Positions 56,210 to 64,000 of a stretch of DNA of 64,000 nucleotides are shown piece after piece. This DNA is from an uncultured Prevotellaceae bacterium (GTDB lineage Bacteria; Bacteroidota; Bacteroidia; Bacteroidales; Bacteroidaceae). Location of the stretch: positions 1 through 64,000 of the forward strand of contig CACXIP010000007.1 in assembly GCA_902767775.1 (NCBI GenBank), given 5' to 3'. The notes below the pieces were generated by a model. It had not been told where the DNA came from. It worked only from the letters and a program-made list of their open reading frames with translations, and did not search any database. Numbering within the stretch: position 1 is the first letter of the stretch; every line of letters begins with the position of its first letter. The position numbers and the translations under genes were made by a program.

Positions 56210-59200
56210 ATGAGACGCTTTCTTCATCTTTGCATACTCTTGTCTGTATGGTTGGCAGTGTCGGCTCAGCCCCATTGTAACGTCAGGGTGTTCAGCCTAC
56301 ATGACGGACTGGCCTCCAATGTCATTTCCAGCATGGTACAGACACCCGACCAAATGATGTGGTTTTCCACTTGGAATGGTCTTTGCTGCTATGATGGATA
56401 CACTTTCAATGCCTTCAATGACCCATTTGTCAAGGAAAGAACATTGACCACGAATAGATTGCTGAAAGTCTATGTGGCAAATAATGGAAATCTGTGGTGT
56501 CTGACTTATGACAGGCAGGTATTTCTTTTCAACCGTTCCACGAGTCGCTTTATCAATTTGTCGTCATTGGTTGCCCAACAGTCGGGGAAAGATTTCATCT
56601 GCCAGCGTATTGTCCCGTTGAAAAATGGCTTTACATGGCTATTCAGCCGTGAAAAGGGAGAGAGCTGCTTCCGAATAGATGAACGGATGCTCCTTCAATC
56701 CCCAACATCGGCGTGTATACAGGAATTTAGTCCGGTAAATACCTCAAAGAAGTGGGATGATGTCTATGGAGTGGAAATCGATGGCAAAGGCAGTGAGTGG
56801 CTGCTGACAGACAAAGGGCCTTACATCGTGGGCAAGCAGTTGAAAGATGCCACTCCTTACAGTTTTTGGTGGGAGGACGGTCAGAATGTGGTATTGGTCT
56901 CAAAAGATGGTAGGATTGGCCGTTATGACAGGCAGCACAATGTTATTGTTCCGATAAAGGGATTTCCAGGGGAGGCAAAGAATGTCTCTTCGGTAGGGCA
57001 CTTTGGGGAGCACGGCTTGGTTATGCTCACCGACCAAGGACTGAACGTTTGGCATACGGATAGCAATCTCCATAAGTATTTCCCCTTTTCTGCCGGCGAT
57101 GGGGTGAAATATATCATAGCCGACCATCGCAAACGGGTTTGGGCCATCACGTCTGCGGGAAACGTACTCCTCATTACGGTAGACAAAGGACAGGTGGAAC
57201 GAGTACCCATGCAGGTGCCATTAAACTCTCTCAGGCAGAGCACACGTAATTTTGTCCACGAAGACAATTACGGCAATTGTTGGATAGGCACCGAACAGGG
57301 CTTTTTTGGCTATTATGATGAGGTGACTCACCAGCTTGTTCCTTACTCAGTGAGAACCAACAATGCAGAGCCAACCATCGACAAGTGGTTTGTCGATGCC
57401 CATGGTGACTTATGGTTTTCTGGTGAGCATGACGTGGCTGTCATCAATTTCACCCAGTCGATGTTCAGGCATCATGACCTTGAAGGCATGCAACAGGTGC
57501 GGAGTGTATGCTACGACAGTCAGAACCGACTATGGGTGGGTGATATTACCGGGCATGTCGCCGTGACAGACCAGACAGGAAAAGTGGAGGGGTTCTTAGG
57601 CTCCGACGGGCAGTTGCATCAAGCACCCACCATCTTCTCCACACACATTTACTGTATATACGAGGACAGCAGACACCGTATGTGGATTGGGACGAAAGGG
57701 GATGGCCTCTACTGTCTGAAAGGCAAAGGAAGACTGTCGCATTATCAACATGACAAGACACAACCTTTCTCCCTATGCAGCGACCAAATCTATGCCATGC
57801 ATGAGGACTTGAACCATCGGCTGTGGGTAGGTACCTTTGAAGGTGGCATCGCTCTCGTTGATGAGGATGCGGACGGCAATGGCGGTAACTCCGCAATACG
57901 TTTTATCCATGCGGGAAATCTCCTGAAGAACTATCCGGTAGATGATTACAACAAAGTGAGGCGAATCACCGAGACGAAGGACGGTGCCATCATCGTGTCG
58001 GCGTCAAACGGACTCGTCACCTTCTCTGAACACTTTGACTCACCAGAGAAAATAACTTTTTTTGCACACAAGCACATTCACGGAGACCCATCCTCTCTCT
58101 TTACCAGTGATGTGATGCATAGTTACGTTGACCATACGGGGAGAATATTGGTTGCCACTGTTGGTGGCGGTGTGCAGGAGATAATAGGTAAAAATCCTTT
58201 AAGCAAGCACTTGCGTTTTGCTCCGGTCACACTGCTTGACAAAAACAATTACGGAACGGTGCTCTCCATGAGTGAGGATGCAGAGGAAAATCTATGGATA
58301 GGATGCGAGAACAGTTTGATGATGTATCAGCATCAACTCCGACAATTGTTCCGTTTCGGAACAGGCGACTTGGGAGAGCATACTGAACTGACCGAGTCGC
58401 AGTCCGCCTTCAATCCATTGACAGGTGAATTGGCATTTGCCACCACAGATGGATACATCAGTTTCCAACCCAAGCAGATTGGTCATGAGAAAATTCTGCC
58501 TCCCATCGTTTTCAAAAGCGTGCTCTTCCATGGCGCTGATGTTCCCCTCAGGCATATTCAGGATGATGTCCTCCTCGTTCCCTCCAATCGGCGCAACCTG
58601 ACTATTCAGTTTGCTGCACTTGATTACCAGGACAACAGTATGATTCGTTATGCTTATATGCTGGAGGGTGTCGACAAGGATTGGGTCGAACTGGATGAGG
58701 AGCACAGCATCACTTACAGCCATCTGCCATCAGGAAAACTCAAACTCAAGGTCCGTTCCACCAATCATTATGGTATTTGGGTGGACAACGACAAAACACT
58801 GTTGCTTGATGTAAGACCTACCTTCTGGGAAACATGGTGGGCCAAATTGCTGTACCTTTTGTTGGCGATAGCCGTCATCGGCATTGCTGTATGGATTTAC
58901 AGGCTACGTACAATGGCCTCTATGGAGCGGCAGCTCAACAATATGAAGACGCTTTTTTTCACAGATGTCAGCCATCAGCTTCGCACACCGCTTACGCTTA
59001 TCGGAGGTCCTGTGAGTCAAGTGCTTAATACAGAGCATCTGACCAATGTGGCCAGGCAGCATTTGGAGATGGTGCAACGCAATACCCACCGCATGCTTGA
59101 ACTGGTCAACAGCATGCTCACTTATGGCAAAGACTACAATACCTATATCAGCGACTGGGAGATACCGAAGGGCGAGGTACCCACTGATGAGCCTAAGACA

Positions 59201-60076
59201 GCTACTTCGACGCCAGCTGGTGTCACTTCCTCTGAAGAGGATATGGACAAGGGCGAAGACAAGACGCGTCTTCTTGTGGTGGAAGACAACAATGACCTGC
59301 GTGCTTTCCTGGTGAGCATCCTCCAAAGCGACTATGTAGTAAGCCAGGCATCCAACGGACGTGAGGGACTGGAGAAAGCAATGACAGAGCAGCCCGATTT
59401 CATCCTGACCGATGTGATGATGCCTGAGATGGATGGTTTGGAGATGGTACATCGCATCAAGGACAACCATGACATCTCTCATATTCCCATCATCATACTT
59501 TCGGCCAAGGCATCGATGGAGGACCGGTTGGAAGGACTGCGTGCAGGAGTCAATGACTATATTACGAAGCCCTTCTCTGCCACTTACCTCAAACAGCGGA
59601 TGCAGAATATCATTGCCAATCAGCGCATACTGCAGAAAAATTTCTTGGAAAGTGTGGAAATGAGCGAAGCCGTGAGTGATGAACATGCAAAAGAGGCACC
59701 TGGCATGCTCCAACTGAAGGAAACCAAAATCGTGGACAGTGACAAGGACATGATGGACCAGCTTTTAGAATATATTGAGGAGCATCTTGCTGATTCTGAA
59801 TTGAAAATCGAAGACTTGGCCGCTGCTGTCTGCTTGGGCCGCTCGGTATTCTACAATAAGGTCAAGTCGATTGTGGGCATGAGTCCAGTGGAGTTGCTGC
59901 GACATATCCGTATCAAGCATGCTGAGGACATGGTGTCGAAAAGCAACGAGCCATTCTCACAGATTGCCTATGCCGTGGGATTCAGTGATGCTCGCTATTT
60001 CGGAAAATGCTTCAAAAAGGAAACCGGCCTTACTCCTTCTGAGTATAGGGATAGAAGTTCCTCAGCCAGTACCTAA
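56210..60076 (+). CDS. Hybrid two-component regulator (HTCS) lacking the HATPase domain
   Basis: The 1288-residue inner-membrane protein has a signal peptide (about 1-20) and a periplasmic two-propeller sensor (reg_prop repeats such as MWIGTKGDGLYCL and LWVGTFEGGIAL, about 25-770). A Y_Y_Y domain (about 790-870), one membrane segment (about 880-901) and HisKA follow, with His922 in FFTDVSHQLRTPLTL. A linker of only about 35-50 residues then leads to a receiver domain (about 1018-1135, Asp1068 in LTDVMMPEMDG) and a C-terminal AraC DNA-binding domain (about 1180-1282). No N, G1 or G2 box of an HATPase domain exists between HisKA and receiver. The family normally activates neighbouring glycan genes; the divergent pectinase is the obvious target. 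Confidence 0.92.
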   Translation: MRRFLHLCILLSVWLAVSAQPHCNVRVFSLHDGLASNVISSMVQTPDQMMWFSTWNGLCCYDGYTFNAFNDPFVKERTLTTNRLLKVYVANNGNLWCLTYDRQVFLFNRSTSRFINLSSLVAQQSGKDFICQRIVPLKNGFTWLFSREKGESCFRIDERMLLQSPTSACIQEFSPVNTSKKWDDVYGVEIDGKGSEWLLTDKGPYIVGKQLKDATPYSFWWEDGQNVVLVSKDGRIGRYDRQHNVIVPIKGFPGEAKNVSSVGHFGEHGLVMLTDQGLNVWHTDSNLHKYFPFSAGDGVKYIIADHRKRVWAITSAGNVLLITVDKGQVERVPMQVPLNSLRQSTRNFVHEDNYGNCWIGTEQGFFGYYDEVTHQLVPYSVRTNNAEPTIDKWFVDAHGDLWFSGEHDVAVINFTQSMFRHHDLEGMQQVRSVCYDSQNRLWVGDITGHVAVTDQTGKVEGFLGSDGQLHQAPTIFSTHIYCIYEDSRHRMWIGTKGDGLYCLKGKGRLSHYQHDKTQPFSLCSDQIYAMHEDLNHRLWVGTFEGGIALVDEDADGNGGNSAIRFIHAGNLLKNYPVDDYNKVRRITETKDGAIIVSASNGLVTFSEHFDSPEKITFFAHKHIHGDPSSLFTSDVMHSYVDHTGRILVATVGGGVQEIIGKNPLSKHLRFAPVTLLDKNNYGTVLSMSEDAEENLWIGCENSLMMYQHQLRQLFRFGTGDLGEHTELTESQSAFNPLTGELAFATTDGYISFQPKQIGHEKILPPIVFKSVLFHGADVPLRHIQDDVLLVPSNRRNLTIQFAALDYQDNSMIRYAYMLEGVDKDWVELDEEHSITYSHLPSGKLKLKVRSTNHYGIWVDNDKTLLLDVRPTFWETWWAKLLYLLLAIAVIGIAVWIYRLRTMASMERQLNNMKTLFFTDVSHQLRTPLTLIGGPVSQVLNTEHLTNVARQHLEMVQRNTHRMLELVNSMLTYGKDYNTYISDWEIPKGEVPTDEPKTATSTPAGVTSSEEDMDKGEDKTRLLVVEDNNDLRAFLVSILQSDYVVSQASNGREGLEKAMTEQPDFILTDVMMPEMDGLEMVHRIKDNHDISHIPIIILSAKASMEDRLEGLRAGVNDYITKPFSATYLKQRMQNIIANQRILQKNFLESVEMSEAVSDEHAKEAPGMLQLKETKIVDSDKDMMDQLLEYIEEHLADSELKIEDLAAAVCLGRSVFYNKVKSIVGMSPVELLRHIRIKHAEDMVSKSNEPFSQIAYAVGFSDARYFGKCFKKETGLTPSEYRDRSSSAST

Positions 60077-60084
60077 GCAATAAA

Positions 60085-60122
60085 AAGAAAAAGGGAGAGA
60101 CGTTGAGCCTCTCCCTTTTCTT
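60085..60122. terminator. Bidirectional terminator
   Basis: AAAAAGGGAGAG and CTCTCCCTTTT pair around a 9-nt loop, between convergent genes (hybrid regulator and the large secreted protein). Confidence 0.88.
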
Positions 60123-60140
60123 GTGGAGTTCATGCGAAAC

Positions 60141-62948
60141 TTATTTTACTACGACTTTCTTTCCATTGATGATGTAGATACCCTTGGAGAGTTTGCTGTT
60201 GTCGGTGCCCAGATACTGACCGCTCATGTTGTAGATGCCTCGGTTGTTTCTGTTGGATACCGCAATTTCGTTGATGCCGTTTGCCCACTCTTCCTTTGCG
60301 TCTGCAAGAGCTTTGGAACCAGCTCCTTCAGTGCCGGCAATGGGTGTGAAGGCAAATGAGCGCATATTGCCTACATAGGAAGGACCAAAACCATTGATGC
60401 GGATGTAGGCATGGCCCTGTGGGATGGCACCCACTTTGATGTTGCTCTTCGGCAAGAATGACTGCCATCCTCCTGTGCTTTCAAACTCCTCTGTCTTGTT
60501 GGTTGAGCACACCAGTTCCACAGTGTCCTCCATGACATAGGTCACAAATTCCAAAGAAGCGCCGTCATTGGCATGGGCAAAGTTGAATTCTACTTCATAC
60601 TCTGCATCTTGCGTGTTCCATACTTTGTATACGATGCTTCCGCCATCCTTGAAGCTGTCGAGCTGAAGAAGGCCTTCACTCATCTTGGTCACCACGCCGG
60701 ATGCCGTGTCATAGCTGGCCAGGTCGAAGGGATAGTTGAATGAGGTGGGCAGTGTGTTGAGAATCTTCAGTTTGGAGATTCCCTGCATGGCTTTCTGAAG
60801 TGCTAAATATGCTGCGGTGCGAGCCTCTACATCGTCTGCAGCGATGGCAGCCTCAGCATCTGCTATGGCAGCCTCAATGTTCTCGATGGGGGTGCGGTCT
60901 TCAATCAGGTTGTCGTATTCCGTTCCCAGGGCATATGGAGCAATGAGTGTTTTTGCCTCTTCGATGAGACTGTTGACACTCTCAACGGTAAATTGTGCAT
61001 AATAAGCCTCCTTGGCATCAGCAAGAGCTTGTGCACCGGCGCCCTCAGTACCCTCAATCGGTGTGAAGGTGAACAAACGGGGATTGCCTACGTAAGAAGG
61101 TCCTGTGCCTGTTATCTTCAGATACACATAGCCTGCAGGCACACCGCCTATTTCCATCTGCTTGGGCTCAAATACTTGCCAGCCGCCTGTACCGGCAAAC
61201 TCCTCTGACGTGGCGTCAGCACAAATGAACTCAACATCATTCTCTATAACATAGAACTGGAACTGCATCTTGGCACCATCGTTGGCATGTGCGAATTCGA
61301 AGTCTACCTGATACTTGGCGTCCTTCTTGTTGTATAGCTTGTATATCATGTAGCCGCCCGACCTGAAGTTGTCGAGTTGCATGATATCGCCGTCCATCTT
61401 GTATGAGCAGTTGTTGCTTTCGCTGAATGCCGTAACGTCGAATGCTCCTACAGACTTGCTGGGTATGATGTTGAGCGACTTGATGTTGTCAAGAGCCAAC
61501 AAGGCATCCTGCAGTTTCTCAAACATTTCGTCAACCAGTGTGGGGTCGGGATTGCTGACAAATGCCACTTCATAAGCTTCGTCGACAACCTCTCCCAAGT
61601 GGATAAGCAATGATTTGTCCTCAACAGCGTAATAGCCGTCAGAACCTTCGTCATAATAGGCGAGCACATTCTCTGCAATAGAAATCAATGAGTCAAGCTG
61701 TTCGACAGTATGATATACCTTCGGCAGATGGCGAATCAGAATGTCACGGACGTTGGTGTATTGGTTGTAATACATGTGCAGGAAATAAGTCTTCCCTTCC
61801 TCCATGGCGAATTTTGCCACATCGCGTTTGTCCATCAGTTCGTAGTTTTGCCATGCGCCGTTGCCTGTGCTCAGTTTGTAGGTGGGCATCACCACGGTGG
61901 TGCTGTCGTCAGCAAGCACGGTCATGTCGATGGTGGCGGAATTCTGTGAACTGGCAAGATACTGAATGAAGAAATTGCCGGTGAAGCCAGCGGTGAACTT
62001 ATAGGTGAAGTAATTGTTGCGGGTGAACTCCAACTGAGCGGGATAGTCTTCCATACCAATTTCCATCTCATAGGCGCCACTCTCGTCATATCCGCCCAGC
62101 GGTTCCATGGTCTCCTTGTTGTTGTACTCGTTGTGGTAGAGGAGCAGGTCGATACGTGTGCTGTCCTTTTCCACGATGACGCCCTTGCCATGGCGCACCT
62201 CTTGCTCTTTGGCTTCGGCAGCTGCTATATCGGCCAGGACAGCCGTCACGTCGGCTTTGGTGTAATCCTCGTTGATGGCTTTTACCAATGCCTCATAATT
62301 GCTTACCATTGTGGCTGTTGTGGCATCCTGCAGACTTCTGAAATATTTCACGCGGAAGGCTTTTTGGCTGGCTCGTGCAGCGACATCACCCACCATTCCA
62401 GAGCCCTCGGGCAGAATGCGTATGCTCTTGAACTGTACCTTTTGTGGGGCGAGCGCATCATTTCTCCAATATACATGCATCCACACATGTACATAGTTCA
62501 TGCCCTCCTTCAGATTGACTGAAGAATAGAGATAGACAGGTTCGGCAGGAACAAAAGGGTCTGCTTCTTCCCCTACAATCTCGGGAAGATCCTCGTCGGT
62601 CACCGTGGTCATATGTGCGAAGCTGCTGTAATCTGGTTCCTCATAACCATCGGTGAAGGTTTTGCTGGCTGTGGTGGCCAGTTGAATGTTGTTGCCAGTA
62701 GCATTAACCAGGTACTCAACGGCATATTGCCCGTCTGCCGGAGCACTGATTTTGAATGTGAGCACTTCGTAACGAAGCAGTGTGCGTGTAGGGCCAAGAA
62801 GGGTGTAGGGATGGTCGAGCATCATCTTAGACGGTTCGGTGAACTCGGTCACGGGTTTCCCCAACTCATTGCCAGCCATCGTATGGGCGGCGGTCAACAG
62901 ACCTACTGCCAAGGCCAGCGATTTCAAGTAACGTAATTGTTTCATCAT
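60141..62948 (-). CDS. Large secreted modular protein with two repeated sandwich domains
   Basis: The 935-residue protein has a signal peptide (about 1-25) and N-terminal beta domains (about 30-180 and 280-410). Helical FIVAR-like linkers rich in Ala/Glu/Asp follow (ADAKEAYYAQ, IEAAIADAEAAIAADD). Two homologous sandwich modules (about 495-680 and 730-905) each contain FAHANDGA, GGWQ.F.PK and GPSYVGN.R.F.FTPI.GTEGAG. It ends in the shared tail (GIYNMSGQYL...KGIYIINGKKVVVK). Carbohydrate binding is suggested by the architecture and neighbours but no catalytic motif is seen. Two ATG codons (62948, 62945) are adjacent. Confidence 0.8.
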   Translation of the reverse strand: MMKQLRYLKSLALAVGLLTAAHTMAGNELGKPVTEFTEPSKMMLDHPYTLLGPTRTLLRYEVLTFKISAPADGQYAVEYLVNATGNNIQLATTASKTFTDGYEEPDYSSFAHMTTVTDEDLPEIVGEEADPFVPAEPVYLYSSVNLKEGMNYVHVWMHVYWRNDALAPQKVQFKSIRILPEGSGMVGDVAARASQKAFRVKYFRSLQDATTATMVSNYEALVKAINEDYTKADVTAVLADIAAAEAKEQEVRHGKGVIVEKDSTRIDLLLYHNEYNNKETMEPLGGYDESGAYEMEIGMEDYPAQLEFTRNNYFTYKFTAGFTGNFFIQYLASSQNSATIDMTVLADDSTTVVMPTYKLSTGNGAWQNYELMDKRDVAKFAMEEGKTYFLHMYYNQYTNVRDILIRHLPKVYHTVEQLDSLISIAENVLAYYDEGSDGYYAVEDKSLLIHLGEVVDEAYEVAFVSNPDPTLVDEMFEKLQDALLALDNIKSLNIIPSKSVGAFDVTAFSESNNCSYKMDGDIMQLDNFRSGGYMIYKLYNKKDAKYQVDFEFAHANDGAKMQFQFYVIENDVEFICADATSEEFAGTGGWQVFEPKQMEIGGVPAGYVYLKITGTGPSYVGNPRLFTFTPIEGTEGAGAQALADAKEAYYAQFTVESVNSLIEEAKTLIAPYALGTEYDNLIEDRTPIENIEAAIADAEAAIAADDVEARTAAYLALQKAMQGISKLKILNTLPTSFNYPFDLASYDTASGVVTKMSEGLLQLDSFKDGGSIVYKVWNTQDAEYEVEFNFAHANDGASLEFVTYVMEDTVELVCSTNKTEEFESTGGWQSFLPKSNIKVGAIPQGHAYIRINGFGPSYVGNMRSFAFTPIAGTEGAGSKALADAKEEWANGINEIAVSNRNNRGIYNMSGQYLGTDNSKLSKGIYIINGKKVVVK

Positions 62949-63004
62949 ACTTTAATAATTATTTAGGTTAAATCATCATATAATCTGCAAAATCGTTCTG
63001 GTTG

Positions 63005-63202
63005 CAAAGATAGATTAAAGATAGGCCGCATACGGGTAAATTTTGCTGTAAAAGGGGTAATAATTATGTGCATATATTTCTTTTTTCAAGAGGGGAGTAT
63101 TTTGCATGTCGCTGTTTTTCAGATGGATAGGTGGCCGTAGTAATTATTCCACTTATTTGAGGAAATTTTGCCCATGCATAAGAAAGATTACTTGTATTTT
63201 TG
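63005..63202. promoter_or_regulatory. Divergent promoter region between the modular protein and GH3
   Basis: The minus strand has TATCTTTG at 63012-63005; the plus strand has TATTTTTG at 63195-63202, 40 bases before the GH3 ATG. Neither has an ideal -33 element. The 294-base interval holds nothing else I can identify. Confidence 0.5.
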
Positions 63203-63242
63203 GCTGTCGATATTATGCAATCTCTTAACTCATACCATAATA

Positions 63243-64000
63243 ATGATGAAGAAATATCTCGCATCGGTCACGGTGTTCTGTTGCTGTTTGGCTATCTCGG
63301 CACAGACCATACCTTACAAAGATTCTACCCTCTCATTTCATGAGCGGGCCAAAGACTTGGTTTCAAGAATGACTCTTGAGGAAAAAATCAATCAAGTTGG
63401 GCACAGCACAATGGCCATTTCCCGTTTGGGAGTAAAAGGCTATAATTATTGGAATGAAGGTCTGCATGGCGTTGCTCGTTCGGGTGCAGCCACATCGTTC
63501 CCATCGTCAAAGGCAATGTCTTCCACTTGGGACATGTCGCTCATCAAAAAGTGTGCAGAAGCAACCGCCAATGAGGCCCGATGGTATAATAGGCACAAGA
63601 ACAAGGGACTTGTCTATTGGTGTCCTACAATCAATATGAGCCGTGACCCCAGATGGGGACGTGATGAGGAAAACTACGGCGAGGACCCCTATCTCACGGG
63701 CCGTATTGCAGTGGAATATATCAAAGGCATGCAGGGCGATGACCCCAAGTACTACAAGACGGTGGCCACTGCCAAGCATTTCGCTGCCAACAACTATGAG
63801 GGAGGGCGCCACGATTCCTCGTCAGATATGGATGAGCGTGACCTTAGGGAGTATTACCTGCCGGCTTTTGAGATGGCTGTCAAAGAGGGTAACGTGAGAA
63901 GCATCATGAGTGCATACAATGCGCTCAATGGCATCCCCTGCTGTGCCAATCATGAACTGCTCATCGACATCCTGAGGACAGAATGGGGGTTTGATGGCTT
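63243..64000 (+). CDS. GH3-family glycoside hydrolase, N-terminal 252 residues (runs off window)
   Basis: The frame opens with ATG ATG at 63243 and a signal peptide (about 1-21, LAISAQ), and stays open to the window end. It matches the GH3 N-terminal barrel: LVSRMTLEEKINQVGH, GYNYWNEGLHGVARSG, CPTINMSRDPRWGRDEENYGEDPYLTG, TAKHFAANNYEGGRHDSS and MSAYNALNGIPCCAN. The YWNEGLHGVAR and NMSRDPRWGR forms are those of the beta-xylosidase-like branch. The nucleophile Asp and C-terminal domain lie beyond the window. Location next to pectin and xyloglucan enzymes fits oligosaccharide trimming. Confidence 0.92.
   Translation, partial: MMKKYLASVTVFCCCLAISAQTIPYKDSTLSFHERAKDLVSRMTLEEKINQVGHSTMAISRLGVKGYNYWNEGLHGVARSGAATSFPSSKAMSSTWDMSLIKKCAEATANEARWYNRHKNKGLVYWCPTINMSRDPRWGRDEENYGEDPYLTGRIAVEYIKGMQGDDPKYYKTVATAKHFAANNYEGGRHDSSSDMDERDLREYYLPAFEMAVKEGNVRSIMSAYNALNGIPCCANHELLIDILRTEWGFDG

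Noticed and set aside
58920-59280. Frameshift explaining the missing HATPase domain
   Set aside because: The frame is continuous from HisKA through receiver and no HATPase-like N or G boxes are visible in other frames of this stretch, so a clean in-frame loss is more likely than a frameshift.
49196-64000. A complete SusC/SusD-type polysaccharide utilisation locus
   Set aside because: No SusC or SusD homologue is present in the window; the glycan genes are loosely grouped with their own promoters.

Overview
The window looks like a chromosomal segment of a Prevotella-type member of the Bacteroidales. The evidence is the gene families (TonB-type barrel with a carboxypeptidase-regulatory-like N-terminus, YbbR, DUF5606, long NusB, hybrid two-component regulator, CE8/PL1 pectinase), promoters of the Bacteroidetes form TTTG-N19..21-TAnnTTTG, and secreted proteins ending in a short 'Y(D/N)L.G..V..KGIYI..GKKVV' tail. 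Nearly all of the window is coding. I see no rRNA or tRNA genes, CRISPR array, phage or insertion sequence.

Positions 1-31,700 are mostly housekeeping. They hold a cut-off secreted protein, aroB, an outer-membrane barrel protein, rplY-pth-S4 RNA-binding protein (minus strand), nusB-yajC-ybbR-coaE-DUF5606-pepT-antiporter (plus strand), and lptD. Next come a carboxyltransferase/biotinyl-like protein with an HD hydrolase, a lipoprotein, yhhQ-queF (queuosine precursor uptake and reduction, behind a probable preQ1 riboswitch), a TlpA-like thioredoxin with a Ca2+/Na+ antiporter, msrC, trpB, a flavin reductase, an M4 metallopeptidase and aspS. Positions 31,780-40,150 are centred on pentose and xylan use: a winged-helix protein, xylB-xylA, a secreted CotH-like protein, a GH43 lipoprotein and a CE1-type esterase. 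Positions 40,170-41,050 carry a terminator and a tandem array of about ten 75-bp hairpin units. Positions 41,062-46,903 hold a lipoprotein, a PAP2 phosphatase, a small barrel protein, a redox operon (aldo/keto reductase, secreted DUF362 protein, lipoprotein flavodoxin) and an AraC remnant. Positions 46,929-64,000 return to glycans: GH31, an alginate-export-type porin, a 1775-residue pectinesterase-pectate lyase fusion divergent from a hybrid two-component regulator, a large secreted modular protein, and the start of a GH3 enzyme.

The glycan genes form a plausible plant cell-wall programme: pectin opened outside the cell, xylan and xyloglucan side chains trimmed by GH43/CE1/GH31/GH3, and xylose fed through XylA and XylB. 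There is no SusC/SusD pair in the window.

The points most worth a second look are: (i) a preQ1-I-like aptamer directly before yhhQ; (ii) a hybrid two-component regulator with HisKA, receiver and AraC domains but no HATPase domain; (iii) a biotinyl-like domain without the biotin-accepting Met-Lys-Met; (iv) locus-specific arrays of 7-9-nt words at gene 3' ends, which in three cases supply the stop codon or last codons of a gene; (v) the 75-bp hairpin array; and (vi) a REP-like element that carries the aspS promoter.
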